Of a stretch of 64,000 bases of DNA, positions 1 to 8,843 are shown in pieces (the stretch's first letter is position 1; the number at the start of each line of letters is the position of its first letter). The translations under genes and the position numbers were made by a program. The DNA is from JALCRY01 sp050946575 (lineage in GTDB: Bacteria; Bacillota; Clostridia; Peptostreptococcales; Anaerovoracaceae), in NCBI GenBank assembly GCA_050946575.1, contig JBMNVB010000002.1, positions 62,001 to 126,000 of the forward strand, read 5' to 3'. The notes beneath the pieces were generated by a model. The model did not search any database, was not told the origin of the DNA, and was given only the letters and a program-made list of their open reading frames with translations.

Positions 1-395
1 ACATGGTGCTGTTCTCCTCTGAAAGCACAGGCATCATCCAGGAATGGGACAGTGCCGAAGTGAGCATCATGAAAAAATACGAGAATATGTCTGTCTCGCT
101 GGAGAAGTGCAGATCGCTCGGGGCGCGGAGGATAGTGATACCGCATTACGGCATACTGCCCCCGGAATATAAGGACGCTTACTGGGATATCTATGAATGG
201 TGCGCGAAAGACGAGCGCGATTTTATCGGCGCCCTCGTGGAGAAGGGATGCCGGCCTGATGAAATACTCGCCGCCTACACCGAAAGGTGCTGGGATCCGA
301 AGCGGGAGGAGGAAACACCGAAAGCGGCGTTCGACGAGAACGCGAAGAACGTGATAAAAGTATATCTCGAATATTTCGGCATGACTGAGAAATAG
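1..395 (+). CDS. MBL-fold metallo-hydrolase, C-terminal part (5' end outside window)
   Basis: The window opens inside this gene: the frame is already open at base 1 and no ribosome site precedes the first ATG at 3. The visible 130 residues resemble the tail of clostridial metallo-beta-lactamase-fold hydrolases, where a last strand with a conserved His (IPHYG, about residue 48 of the visible part) follows the metal-binding core. The core HxHxDH motif lies upstream, so substrate and metal ligands cannot be judged. It ends 16 bases before the M16 peptidase start and is probably the first visible gene of that operon. Confidence 0.6.
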   Translation, partial: MVLFSSESTGIIQEWDSAEVSIMKKYENMSVSLEKCRSLGARRIVIPHYGILPPEYKDAYWDIYEWCAKDERDFIGALVEKGCRPDEILAAYTERCWDPKREEETPKAAFDENAKNVIKVYLEYFGMTEK

Positions 396-411
396 AAGAC
401 CGGAGGGAAAT

Positions 412-1662
412 ATGATCGAAATACGAAAGCTGAAATGCGGCGTAAGAGTCGCGATGGAATATATCGATGAGGTGCAGTCAGTATCTCTCGGTATTTGGGT
501 ACACGCCGGAAGCGGATTCGAAGGAAAGTCGAATTCCGGCGTTTCTCATTTTATCGAGCACATGATGTTCAAGGGAACGGGAAAACGCAGTGCAATGGAG
601 ATCTCCCGCGACATGGACGCTATGGGGAGCCGCATGAACGCGTTCACCGGAAAGGAAGCGACCTGCTATTATTTCAAGTCGCTGAGTTCGAATGCGGAAA
701 AATCGCTGGACATCCTGCTTGACATGTTCACCGATTCGCAGTTCGACGAAGAGGAGATGGAGCGCGAGCGCAGGGTCATTTACGAGGAAATGAAAATGTC
801 GAACGACGACCCGGCCGACTGCTGCATCGAGACGATAATGAAGAATGTGTTCAGGGGCACGCCTCTGAGTTCTCCTGTGCTCGGGACGGAGTCCTCGCTC
901 GGGAAGACAGGGCGGCGTACGATACTGAATTATATAAAGAAACAGTATACCTGCGACAGCATCGTGGTATCTGTCGCCGGCAATTTCGATAAGGACGCGA
1001 TATGCGAAAAACTGGAGACTGCGTTCGGAATATTCGCGGAGGAAAAACCGGCATACGGATATGAGCCCGGCCCGTACGAGCCGTCATTCCGCGTGAAGGT
1101 AAAGGACATCGAGCAGAGCCATATCGCTCTTGCCGTGAAGAGTCTTCCTGTCTATGACGACGATTACTTCAAAGTCGCGGTGTTTTCCGAGATACTCGGA
1201 GGCAGCATGAGCTCGCGCCTGTTCCAGAATATCAGGGAGCGCAAGGGCCTCGCGTATACGGTATATTCCTCGAACGCGTCGTTCGAAAACGACGGGATCT
1301 TCTACATCTACGCTGCGGTCGCGCATGACAGGATCGGCGCCGCGGTGCGCGGAGTCAGGGAAGAACTCGAGGAACTCGGCAGCTCGGACGTCGGGCAGGA
1401 TGAACTCTCGAAAGCGAAGGAGCAGCTCAAGAGCGGATTCATTTTCGGACTTGAGAACGTGAACTCGATGATGTTCAGGAACGGCCGCGAAGTCCTGAGA
1501 AGGGGCTCGGTGATACCGCAGGAGGAAATACTGGAAGGAGTGGACGCGGTCACGGCGGGCGACGTGTCGCGCATTGCCGAAAAACTGTGCGACATGGACA
1601 GTTACAGCGCCGCGGCCGTTACGAACCGCAGGGTGGAACTGAGGAGAATGGTGAAGAGATGA
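412..1662 (+). CDS. M16 family zinc metallopeptidase (processing-peptidase type)
   Basis: This 416-residue protein is a zinc peptidase of the pitrilysin/mitochondrial-processing-peptidase family. The inverted zinc motif HFIEH lies at residues 46-50, and the downstream Glu ligand falls at about 126 in an EEM segment, the spacing expected for M16B enzymes. A second M16 half with an RxxxGLAYTVYS-like segment (about residues 270-290) closes the chamber. The length matches single-chain bacterial homologues that sit beside dut in Clostridia. An AGGGAAAT site lies just before the ATG. The stop overlaps the dut start (ATGA), so translation is probably coupled. The physiological substrate is unknown. 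Confidence 0.92.
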   Translation: MIEIRKLKCGVRVAMEYIDEVQSVSLGIWVHAGSGFEGKSNSGVSHFIEHMMFKGTGKRSAMEISRDMDAMGSRMNAFTGKEATCYYFKSLSSNAEKSLDILLDMFTDSQFDEEEMERERRVIYEEMKMSNDDPADCCIETIMKNVFRGTPLSSPVLGTESSLGKTGRRTILNYIKKQYTCDSIVVSVAGNFDKDAICEKLETAFGIFAEEKPAYGYEPGPYEPSFRVKVKDIEQSHIALAVKSLPVYDDDYFKVAVFSEILGGSMSSRLFQNIRERKGLAYTVYSSNASFENDGIFYIYAAVAHDRIGAAVRGVREELEELGSSDVGQDELSKAKEQLKSGFIFGLENVNSMMFRNGREVLRRGSVIPQEEILEGVDAVTAGDVSRIAEKLCDMDSYSAAAVTNRRVELRRMVKR

Positions 1663-2087
1663 AAATCAGGCTGATAACGAAAAGCGGGACAGTCCCCGCG
1701 TACGAGACGGAAGGTTCGGCGGGGATGGATATTAAAGCAATGCTGGACAGCCCTGTCACTATACTTCCGGGCCGCCGCGCATTGATACCCACGGGGCTTT
1801 ATATAGAGCTCCCGCCCGGGTATGAGGCTCAGATAAGAGCGAGGAGCGGTCTTGCCATAAAGAAGGGCATATGCCTTTCGAACGGCGTCGGCACTATTGA
1901 CAGCGACTATCGCGGCGAGATAGGTGTCGGACTTGTGAATCTGGGCGAGGAACCGTTCACTGTGAATGACGGCGACCGCATAGCTCAGATGGTGATCGCG
2001 AGATATGAGCGTGCCGAATTCGATGTAACGGACGAACTGGATGAAACTGAGCGCGGAGCCGGAGGCTTCGGACATACCGGTGTTTGA
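1659..2087 (+). CDS. dut: dUTP diphosphatase (dUTPase)
   Basis: A 142-residue trimeric-type dUTPase that hydrolyses dUTP to dUMP and pyrophosphate, keeping uracil out of DNA and supplying thymidylate synthesis. The five family motifs are in order: AGMDIKA, PTGLYIELPPGYEAQI, RSGLAIKKGI, the GTIDSDYRGE block with the catalytic Asp/Tyr region, and the glycine-rich C-terminal arm RGAGGFGHTG. The arm carries His where Ser is usual. I place the start at 1659, overlapping the peptidase stop, because homology begins there; the upstream in-frame extension is out-of-frame peptidase sequence. Confidence 0.95.
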   Translation: MKIRLITKSGTVPAYETEGSAGMDIKAMLDSPVTILPGRRALIPTGLYIELPPGYEAQIRARSGLAIKKGICLSNGVGTIDSDYRGEIGVGLVNLGEEPFTVNDGDRIAQMVIARYERAEFDVTDELDETERGAGGFGHTGV

Positions 2088-2105
2088 TCAGAAGGGGAGA
2101 ATACA

Positions 2106-2732
2106 TTGAGCAGGAAAACGAAAAAGAAGGAAGATATCTTCTTCGGGATGTTTGTGGAATTCGCCGAAAAGATAAGAGAGGCCGGGAAGCTGTTTCTGGA
2201 ACTCTGCGAGGATTTTTCAGACGTGGAAGACAGGGTCGCGGACATGAAAGTGCTCGAGACCGAGTGCGACATGGAAGCGCATAAGATCCTGAAGATGCTT
2301 CAGGAATCTTTCATTACGCCGTTCGACCGTGAGGATATATATTCCATAACAAGGACGATGGACGAGATAGTGAACTGCCTTGAGGAAGTGTCGAACAGGT
2401 TCATTGTCTTCGATATCAGGGAGATCAGGCCCGACGCGGTGGATCTCGCGAGGACCGCGGAGCGCGCCATAGAAGAGCTCGTTACGCTGTTCAGGCACCT
2501 GAGCGAGATAAAGAAAAACACGATAGCGATGGAACAGATCATAGAAGTGAACAGGATCGAGAATGAGGGAGACCTGATTTTCCGGAAGGCCATGTGGGAT
2601 CTGTTCCGCAATGAAACCGACGCGATAGAACTGATAAAGTGGAAGCACCTTTATGAACAGATGGAGCAGTCCATAGATCAATGCGAGGCTGTCGCGAATA
2701 TCCTTGAAGGTGTTGTCATGAAGTACGCGTAG
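2106..2732 (+). CDS. DUF47 family PhoU-like phosphate transport accessory protein
   Basis: A 208-residue all-helical protein of the DUF47/TIGR00153 family, related to PhoU and usually encoded beside Pit phosphate transporters as a regulator. The sequence is rich in amphipathic helices with charged ExxxD/ExxCD repeats (ETECDMEAH, EQSIDQCEAV) like the metal-binding E/DxxxD repeats of PhoU. The start is TTG at 2106, 6 bases after an AAGGGGAGA ribosome site. It lies 25 bases before the chosen start of the Pit gene, so the two form a transporter-regulator pair. Confidence 0.9.
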   Translation: MSRKTKKKEDIFFGMFVEFAEKIREAGKLFLELCEDFSDVEDRVADMKVLETECDMEAHKILKMLQESFITPFDREDIYSITRTMDEIVNCLEEVSNRFIVFDIREIRPDAVDLARTAERAIEELVTLFRHLSEIKKNTIAMEQIIEVNRIENEGDLIFRKAMWDLFRNETDAIELIKWKHLYEQMEQSIDQCEAVANILEGVVMKYA

Positions 2733-2757
2733 AGTTTTATTGGAGAAGTCGGATTAT

Positions 2758-3750
2758 ATGGTAAGCGGAATAATCATAGCGGTGATAGCGGTCGCGTATC
2801 TGTTTGACTTCATCTCGGGCTTTCACGATACCGCGAATGCGATAGCGACGTCAGTATATACGAAAGCACTGACAGTGGACAAGGCGATACTGCTTGCCAC
2901 CGTAATGAACTTAATAGGAGCGATGGTCAGCGAGAAGGTCGCGATGACGATCTCGAAGGGTCTTATAAATGTATCGCTCGCGCAGCATGTGATACTCGCC
3001 GCGCTGTTCGGCGCGGTCGTATGGGATCTCATAACGTGGTGGCTCGCGATCCCGAGCAGTTCATCGCATGCGCTTATAGGAAGTCTCGTGGGAGCCACGA
3101 TGGTTTCCACGATGTCCACGAAGACCGTCATATGGAGCGGCGTCGTGTATAAAGTGATCATACCGCTGTTCATGTCCCCGATGATAGGTTTTGCCATAGG
3201 GTATATCGTCATGAAGCTCGTGTTCCACGTGTTCGCGGACATGCCGAAGAACCGTGTCGACAGAGGATTCCTGAAAGCCCAGATATTCTCCTCGGCTTTC
3301 GTGGCATATTCGCACGGCAATAATGACGCGCAGAAAACGATGGGCATCATCACTCTGGCGCTCATAAGCTGCGGCATGCTGGACCCGTCTTCCGGGGTGC
3401 CGCTGTGGGTGAAGATAACCTGCGCCTGCGCGATGGCGCTCGGCACGTTCACCGGAGGAAGAAGGATAATGAAGACGATGGGCGGGGGAGTCACTAAGCT
3501 CGAGCCTTCGAGCGGATTCGTCGCTCAGACCGCGTCCGCGGTCGTAATAGAAACGATGTCACAGCTCGGCATACCCGTGAGCACGACCCAGGTCATCACC
3601 ACGTCCATCATGGGCGCCGGCAGCGCGAAACGCGCGACATCGGTAAAATGGGGCATTGCGAAGAACATACTTGTGGCATGGTTCGTAACGCTGCCGATGG
3701 CGATGGCGCTCGGCGGAGGATTTTGCTACATTATCGATTTGTTCGTATGA
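2758..3750 (+). CDS. pit: Pit family low-affinity inorganic phosphate transporter
   Basis: A 330-residue integral membrane phosphate transporter (PHO-4/Pit family). It has the duplicated signature GFHDTANAIATSV near the N-terminus and HGNNDAQKTMG in the second half, each within hydrophobic segments. I choose ATG at 2758 over the in-frame TTG at 2740 because GGAGAAG at 2742-2748 is well placed for 2758, while nothing precedes the TTG. The adjacent DUF47 gene is its usual partner. Energy coupling (H+ or Na+) cannot be read from sequence. Confidence 0.95.
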   Translation: MVSGIIIAVIAVAYLFDFISGFHDTANAIATSVYTKALTVDKAILLATVMNLIGAMVSEKVAMTISKGLINVSLAQHVILAALFGAVVWDLITWWLAIPSSSSHALIGSLVGATMVSTMSTKTVIWSGVVYKVIIPLFMSPMIGFAIGYIVMKLVFHVFADMPKNRVDRGFLKAQIFSSAFVAYSHGNNDAQKTMGIITLALISCGMLDPSSGVPLWVKITCACAMALGTFTGGRRIMKTMGGGVTKLEPSSGFVAQTASAVVIETMSQLGIPVSTTQVITTSIMGAGSAKRATSVKWGIAKNILVAWFVTLPMAMALGGGFCYIIDLFV

Positions 3751-3759
3751 GGAAACGAA

Positions 3760-4815
3760 ATGATCGGCAGAACTGATATCGAAAAATACGAAGATGAAAG
3801 GCTTTCGGAGTTCGCGTGCCGCGCGTCGGAATCGAAAGGACGGCGCGTGGAAGAGCCTCAGTGCGAGTACCGCACGGTGTTCCAGCGTGACAGGGACAGG
3901 ATAATCCACTCCAAATCCTTCAGAAGGCTGATGCATAAGACGCAGGTCTTTCTTTCACCGGAAGGAGATCACTACAGAACGCGGCTCACTCACACTCTGG
4001 AAGTCGCTCAGATATCGAGGACGGCGGCAAGAGCGCTCGCTCTGAATGAAGATCTGACGGAGGCTGTTTCTCTCGGCCACGATCTCGGACATACTCCGTT
4101 CGGGCATACTGGGGAAAAGATCCTTGATTCGATCCACCCGGGCGGGTTCAGGCACAACGTGCAGAGCCTCAGGGTCGTGGATCTCCTGGAAGAGCATAAC
4201 GGGAAGCGCGGCATGAATCTGACATACGAGGTGCGTGACGGGATACTGAACCATACCGGAGATGATCTGCCGTATACTCTCGAAGGACAGATCGTACGCA
4301 TCTGCGACAGGATCGCATATATAAATCACGATATCGACGATGCGATACGCGCCGGCGTAATCAAGGACGAGGATCTGCCGGTGTCTTCCGTCCGGACCCT
4401 CGGACGCACGCACAGCGAGAGGATAAATACACTGGTCGGCGACCTGATCCGGGAGAGCGACGGAAAGGACAGGATCGCGATGAGCGCCGCGGCTTACGGA
4501 GAGATGGATAAGCTCAGGGATTTCATGTTCGAGCACGTATATCTCGACCCGGAAGTAAAAAAAGAAGAAGATCTGATCAGAGCTGAAGAAATCATCGTTT
4601 CTCTGTATAATTATTATCTGAAGCGTCCGGAGCGTCTTCCCGAGGAATTCAGGGCGATGATGACGGAATTCGATACGAATACGCTTGTAAAGGATTTCGT
4701 AGCGGGAATGACTGACAGATACGCTATCAACCTCTATCAGAAAATATTCAGGCCGGAAAGGCGCCGCGCGAGAAGAGAAGAGCGCAGAAAAAAATTTTTC
4801 GGACCGGGAAAGTAA
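3760..4815 (+). CDS. dgt: Deoxyguanosinetriphosphate triphosphohydrolase-like HD protein
   Basis: A 351-residue dNTP triphosphohydrolase of the HD superfamily that releases tripolyphosphate from dNTPs. The HD metal site is visible as H in RTRLTHTLEVAQ, HD in GHDLGHTPFGH, and a later D in RICDRIAYINHDIDD. The RIIHSKSFRRLMHKTQVF block is typical of dGTPase-like proteins. It leads the dgt-dnaG-rpoD order common in Clostridia, linking nucleotide pools with primase and sigma factor. An AGGAAACG ribosome site precedes the ATG. The C-terminus is strongly basic (RRRARREERRKKFF). Nucleotide preference is unknown. Confidence 0.93.
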   Translation: MIGRTDIEKYEDERLSEFACRASESKGRRVEEPQCEYRTVFQRDRDRIIHSKSFRRLMHKTQVFLSPEGDHYRTRLTHTLEVAQISRTAARALALNEDLTEAVSLGHDLGHTPFGHTGEKILDSIHPGGFRHNVQSLRVVDLLEEHNGKRGMNLTYEVRDGILNHTGDDLPYTLEGQIVRICDRIAYINHDIDDAIRAGVIKDEDLPVSSVRTLGRTHSERINTLVGDLIRESDGKDRIAMSAAAYGEMDKLRDFMFEHVYLDPEVKKEEDLIRAEEIIVSLYNYYLKRPERLPEEFRAMMTEFDTNTLVKDFVAGMTDRYAINLYQKIFRPERRRARREERRKKFFGPGK

Positions 4816-4843
4816 TCCGCCCGACGGCGTCATATAAAAAAAT

Positions 4844-6598
4844 ATGAAAAGCAGCGACGCCGTAGAGGAAATCAAAAGGAGAGTCGACATCGTCGATGTC
4901 GTAGGCAGGGTAGTCCAGTTAAAAAAAGCAGGTTCTAACTTCAAGGGGCTGTGTCCTTTTCACCGTGAAAAGACACCGTCTTTTGTGGTATCGGAATCAA
5001 GGCAGACATTCCACTGCTTCGGCTGCGACAAGGGCGGAGACGTATTTACTTTCATCGAGGAATATTACAATGTCGGATTCAGGGAGGCGCTCGAGCGTCT
5101 CGCCGACGAATGCGGCGTGACTATAGACAGATACGATTCCGGAAATGCCGCGAGATATGATGAATATTACGACATAAACCGGCAGGCCGCGAAATTCTTC
5201 TACATGGCATTCCAAAAACCCGGAAATCCCGGGAGGGAATACATGAAGTCGCGCGGCATTGATGACGAGACCCTCAAGACGTTCGGCATCGGCTACGCCG
5301 ATGACTCGGGCACCGGACTGTACCAGTACATGAAGCATATCGGGATCGACGAATCGAAAATGCTGGAAGTCGGGCTGATATCACAGTCCCGCGGAAGGAT
5401 CTTCGACAGATTCAGGAACCGGGTGATGTTCCCGATTTTCAATACTCGCGGGAAGATCGTCGGCTTCGGAGGGCGCGATATAACAGGGGAGTCCCAGGCG
5501 AAATACATCAATTCGAGCGAATCGGATGTATTCAAAAAACGGCATAACCTGTACGGCCTGAACAACGCAAGGCAGGATATCGGCCGCGGGAAACGAGCGA
5601 TCGTAGTCGAGGGATACATGGACGTTATCGGACTGTATCAATGCGGGGTGCGCAATGTATGCGCTTCTCTCGGCACGGCCCTTACGGATGAACAGGCGAG
5701 GCTGCTCAGGCGGTATACGAACAATGTCGTCCTATGCTATGACTCGGACGAAGCGGGAAGGAGAGCGGCGCTGCGCGGAATAGACGTACTGAGGAAGGCC
5801 GGCGCGAAAGTGACCGTCATGCACGTGACGGAAGGCAAGGATCCGGACGAATACGTAAAAGTAAAGGGAAGGGACGGATTCCTGAAACTCGCGGACGACG
5901 CGATGCCGTCCGCCGAATACAAGTTCAGGAGCATTGCCGAAAAATACGATACGGATACGCCCGAAGGGCGGATAGATTTCATGAAGGAGGCTGTCGTATT
6001 CCTGAAATCCATGAGCCCGGTCGAGGCTGACATATACATACGGCGCCTGTCCGAAGAATACAGCATTTCCGAAGCCGCTGTCAGGCGCGAGATGGATTCG
6101 GTCAGCACGAAACACAGCGTGCAGCCGGTAAAGCGCGAACGCGCCCCCGCGAGGGACAGCCTCAGCAATGCCGAACGCATGATAATAAGGATAATGCTCG
6201 TTGAAAGCGTGTATTTTGAAAGGAAAGATGAATTTTCTGAGTATATGGAAAGCGCGGCGGGTAAGAGTATTCTTGCGGCGATGAGTGAAAATTACGAGAC
6301 CGGAAAAGAATTTGACATAAATAAAATTATTGACTACTTAGAGGATACGGATGAAAACGCGGCGGATGTTATGAAAAAACTGACGCAGTCGTCTCTTCCG
6401 GTCGGAAATATAAGGCAGGTCTACGAAAACTGCGTGGACAGCATGAAACTCGACAAATTACAGAAACGGGAGCATGAGCTTCTCGGAGCCATGGAGATGG
6501 CCGAGGGGACGAGCGGCATCCCTGTTGATAAATTATTCAGTGAACTTGCTGATGTCAGAGCGAAAATCACGGCTGTGAAAGAAAAGAGGAGAATCTGA
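4844..6598 (+). CDS. dnaG: DNA primase
   Basis: A 584-residue primase that makes RNA primers at the replication fork with DnaB helicase. The N-terminal CHC2 zinc ribbon has C37, H40, C58 and C61. The catalytic core follows, with a TOPRIM segment containing VEGYMDV and CYDSDEAGRRA (about residues 250-320), and the C-terminal helicase-binding region completes it. No good Shine-Dalgarno site precedes the ATG. Instead TATAAA at 4833-4838 ends 5 bases before it, so a weak internal, possibly leaderless, promoter is conceivable beside read-through from dgt. rpoD follows after one base. Confidence 0.97.
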   Translation: MKSSDAVEEIKRRVDIVDVVGRVVQLKKAGSNFKGLCPFHREKTPSFVVSESRQTFHCFGCDKGGDVFTFIEEYYNVGFREALERLADECGVTIDRYDSGNAARYDEYYDINRQAAKFFYMAFQKPGNPGREYMKSRGIDDETLKTFGIGYADDSGTGLYQYMKHIGIDESKMLEVGLISQSRGRIFDRFRNRVMFPIFNTRGKIVGFGGRDITGESQAKYINSSESDVFKKRHNLYGLNNARQDIGRGKRAIVVEGYMDVIGLYQCGVRNVCASLGTALTDEQARLLRRYTNNVVLCYDSDEAGRRAALRGIDVLRKAGAKVTVMHVTEGKDPDEYVKVKGRDGFLKLADDAMPSAEYKFRSIAEKYDTDTPEGRIDFMKEAVVFLKSMSPVEADIYIRRLSEEYSISEAAVRREMDSVSTKHSVQPVKRERAPARDSLSNAERMIIRIMLVESVYFERKDEFSEYMESAAGKSILAAMSENYETGKEFDINKIIDYLEDTDENAADVMKKLTQSSLPVGNIRQVYENCVDSMKLDKLQKREHELLGAMEMAEGTSGIPVDKLFSELADVRAKITAVKEKRRI

Positions 6599-6599
6599 T

Positions 6600-8054
6600 T
6601 TGAGTAGCGAAGAAAAGGTAACGAAAAAGAATAACACGGAAAGTACGGAAACTAAGACCGTCTCGGAGCCGAAGAAGGCTTCCGCCGGAAGCGCGGCTTC
6701 CAGACCGAAAGCGGATAAGGAGAAAAAGACTTCCGCAGCTAAGTCAGGGAGCTCCGCAGCCGCAGAGAAGTCATCTTCTTCCGGAAAGAAGACCGCCGCA
6801 AAGAGCGCGTCTTCAAAGAAAAAAGCCGCCGGATCCGGCTCAAAGGCCGCTGCGGAGAAAACAGCGGCCGTAAAAGAGAAGGCCGTGCCGGCCGACGCGG
6901 AAAAAAGCGCTGAGAATGATAAAGAGCCGAAGGCTCCGCTCAGCGTGGATGAATACGTCGCTCTGTTCACGAAGCAGGCGAAGGACAAAAAGATCTCATA
7001 TAACGCCATCGGCGACGAGCTGGAGCAGGTCGAACTCGATAAAGACCAGATAGATGAAATATATGAACGCCTCATGTCGTCGGGCATAGAGATCATATCT
7101 GAGGAAGAACTGGAAGATTTCGATATCGACGAAGATGATAAGCCCGAGGAAGAGGAAGCGGTCAGAGAAGCGCGCAAGAAGGGCAAGAAAGAGATAGAAC
7201 TGGAGAGCACGCTTCCGAAGAACGTTTCGGTAGACGATCCCGTAAGGATGTATCTGAAGGAGATAGGCAAGGTGCCTCTGCTCACCGCCGAAGAGGAGAT
7301 AGAGCTCGCGAAGAGGATGGAAGCCGGTGACGAAGAAGCGAAGAAGAAACTGTGCGAAGCGAATCTGAGACTCGTCGTCAGCATCGCGAAGCGGTATGTC
7401 GGTCGTGGCATGCTGTTCCTCGACCTCATCCAGGAAGGCAACCTCGGTCTCATCAAGGCTGTGGACAAGTTCAACTGGCGCAAGGGCTTCAAGTTCTCGA
7501 CGTATGCGACATGGTGGATAAGGCAGGCCATCACGAGATCCATCGCCGACCAGGCGAGAACGATCAGGATCCCGGTCCATATGGTAGAAACCATAAACAA
7601 ACTTATGAGGATCCAGCGTCAGCTGCTGCAGAAATACGGACGTGAACCGACTCCGGAAGAGATCGCGGCCGAGATGGACATTTCCGTCGAGAAGGTCCGC
7701 GAGATACTGAAAATCGCTCAGGAGCCGGTATCGCTCGAGACTCCTATCGGCGAGGAAGAAGACTCGCATCTCGGAGACTTCATCCCGGATGACGACGTCC
7801 CGTCGCCGTCGGAAGCAGCCGCGAACACCATGCTCAGGGAGCAGCTGTTCGAAGTGCTCGAAACACTGACTGAAAGAGAGCAGAAGGTACTGAAACTCAG
7901 ATTCGGCCTGGAAGACGGCAGGACGCGCACGCTCGAGGAGGTCGGACGCCAGTTCGACGTCACAAGGGAGCGCATCAGACAGATCGAGGCGAAGGCGCTC
8001 AGAAAGCTCAATCATCCGAGCAGGAGCAAGAAACTGAAGGATTATCTGGAGTAG
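6600..8054 (+). CDS. rpoD: RNA polymerase primary sigma factor with Lys/Ala/Ser-rich N-terminal tail
   Basis: A 484-residue housekeeping sigma-70 (RpoD/SigA). Residues about 20-105 are a low-complexity Lys/Ala/Ser/Glu tail. Then come region 1.1 (about 115-170), region 1.2 (DDPVRMYLKEIG), region 2 (ANLRLVVSIAKRY to FSTYATWWIRQAI, core binding and -10 recognition), region 3 (IRIPVHMVE onward) and region 4 with the helix-turn-helix VTRERIRQIEAKALRKL. The start is TTG at 6600 behind AGAGGAGA. Typical clostridial SigA is about 360-380 residues; the extra length is the tail. It follows dnaG by one base, the classic macromolecular synthesis arrangement. Confidence 0.97.
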   Translation: MSSEEKVTKKNNTESTETKTVSEPKKASAGSAASRPKADKEKKTSAAKSGSSAAAEKSSSSGKKTAAKSASSKKKAAGSGSKAAAEKTAAVKEKAVPADAEKSAENDKEPKAPLSVDEYVALFTKQAKDKKISYNAIGDELEQVELDKDQIDEIYERLMSSGIEIISEEELEDFDIDEDDKPEEEEAVREARKKGKKEIELESTLPKNVSVDDPVRMYLKEIGKVPLLTAEEEIELAKRMEAGDEEAKKKLCEANLRLVVSIAKRYVGRGMLFLDLIQEGNLGLIKAVDKFNWRKGFKFSTYATWWIRQAITRSIADQARTIRIPVHMVETINKLMRIQRQLLQKYGREPTPEEIAAEMDISVEKVREILKIAQEPVSLETPIGEEEDSHLGDFIPDDDVPSPSEAAANTMLREQLFEVLETLTEREQKVLKLRFGLEDGRTRTLEEVGRQFDVTRERIRQIEAKALRKLNHPSRSKKLKDYLE

Positions 8055-8059
8055 TGACA

Positions 8060-8842
8060 ATGCAGCTTACTCCCAGACTTGAAACAATTTTCCGCGAGAT
8101 CGCCCCGGGCGAGACCGCGGCGGATATCGGGACGGATCACGGATACATCCCGATTTTCCTTAAACAGAAAGAAATATCGGAAAAAGTGATCCTTACGGAC
8201 ATCAGCAGTGCGTCTCTCGAAAAGGCTGTAAAGAACGCTGAACGTGCGGGCATCTCGGACGGGCTGATATTCAGGACGGGCGACGGACTCGGTCCTGTAG
8301 GGCCGTCTGAAGTGGACGACATAATAATCGCGGGAGTCGGCGGAGAGCTCATGGTCTCGATGCTGGCGGAAGATCTCCCCAAGAGCAGGACGTTCAAGAA
8401 ATATGTATTCCAGCCGAGATCGAAGGCCGGTACGCTGAGACGGTTCCTCGCCGAAAACGGTTTCTTCATAGCAAGAGAGCAGCTTGCGGAGGAACGGGGA
8501 CGGATCTGTCAGGTCATCACCGCTCTTCCGGAGCGGTACGATGGCAGGGATCCGGAAAAGGCGGAACGGATCCGTAAGGAATACGCCGGCGATTCGGAGA
8601 TCTTCGGCCGTTATCCGGAGGCGGGAGCCGGCGATATCGAATGGGAAGCGCCTGTGACGCTCCTGCACACGAGAGAAGGACTCGCGGAAGAATTTTTCCT
8701 CGCGAGACTTGAAAAGGAAAAGACGAAGCTTGCCGGCATTGCCGGAAAAAAGGAATATGACGGAAAAATAATGTCGGAAGCGGCCGGGAACACTGCATAT
8801 CTCAGAAGACTACTGGCCGGGACCGGAGCGGACGGAGAATGA
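8060..8842 (+). CDS. trmK: tRNA (adenine(22)-N1)-methyltransferase
   Basis: A 260-residue class I SAM methyltransferase of the TrmK family, which methylates N1 of A22 in tRNA. The SAM-binding motif AADIGTDHGYIP is at the N-terminus, followed by the acidic loop LTDIS, the DDIIIAGVGGELM segment and a helical C-terminal domain. Position after rpoD and before the Nif3-like gene is the conserved Firmicute order. ATG at 8060 is preferred over the GTG at 8054 because GGAG at 8048-8051 is 8 bases upstream of it. Confidence 0.93.
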   Translation: MQLTPRLETIFREIAPGETAADIGTDHGYIPIFLKQKEISEKVILTDISSASLEKAVKNAERAGISDGLIFRTGDGLGPVGPSEVDDIIIAGVGGELMVSMLAEDLPKSRTFKKYVFQPRSKAGTLRRFLAENGFFIAREQLAEERGRICQVITALPERYDGRDPEKAERIRKEYAGDSEIFGRYPEAGAGDIEWEAPVTLLHTREGLAEEFFLARLEKEKTKLAGIAGKKEYDGKIMSEAAGNTAYLRRLLAGTGADGE

Positions 8843-8843
8843 C

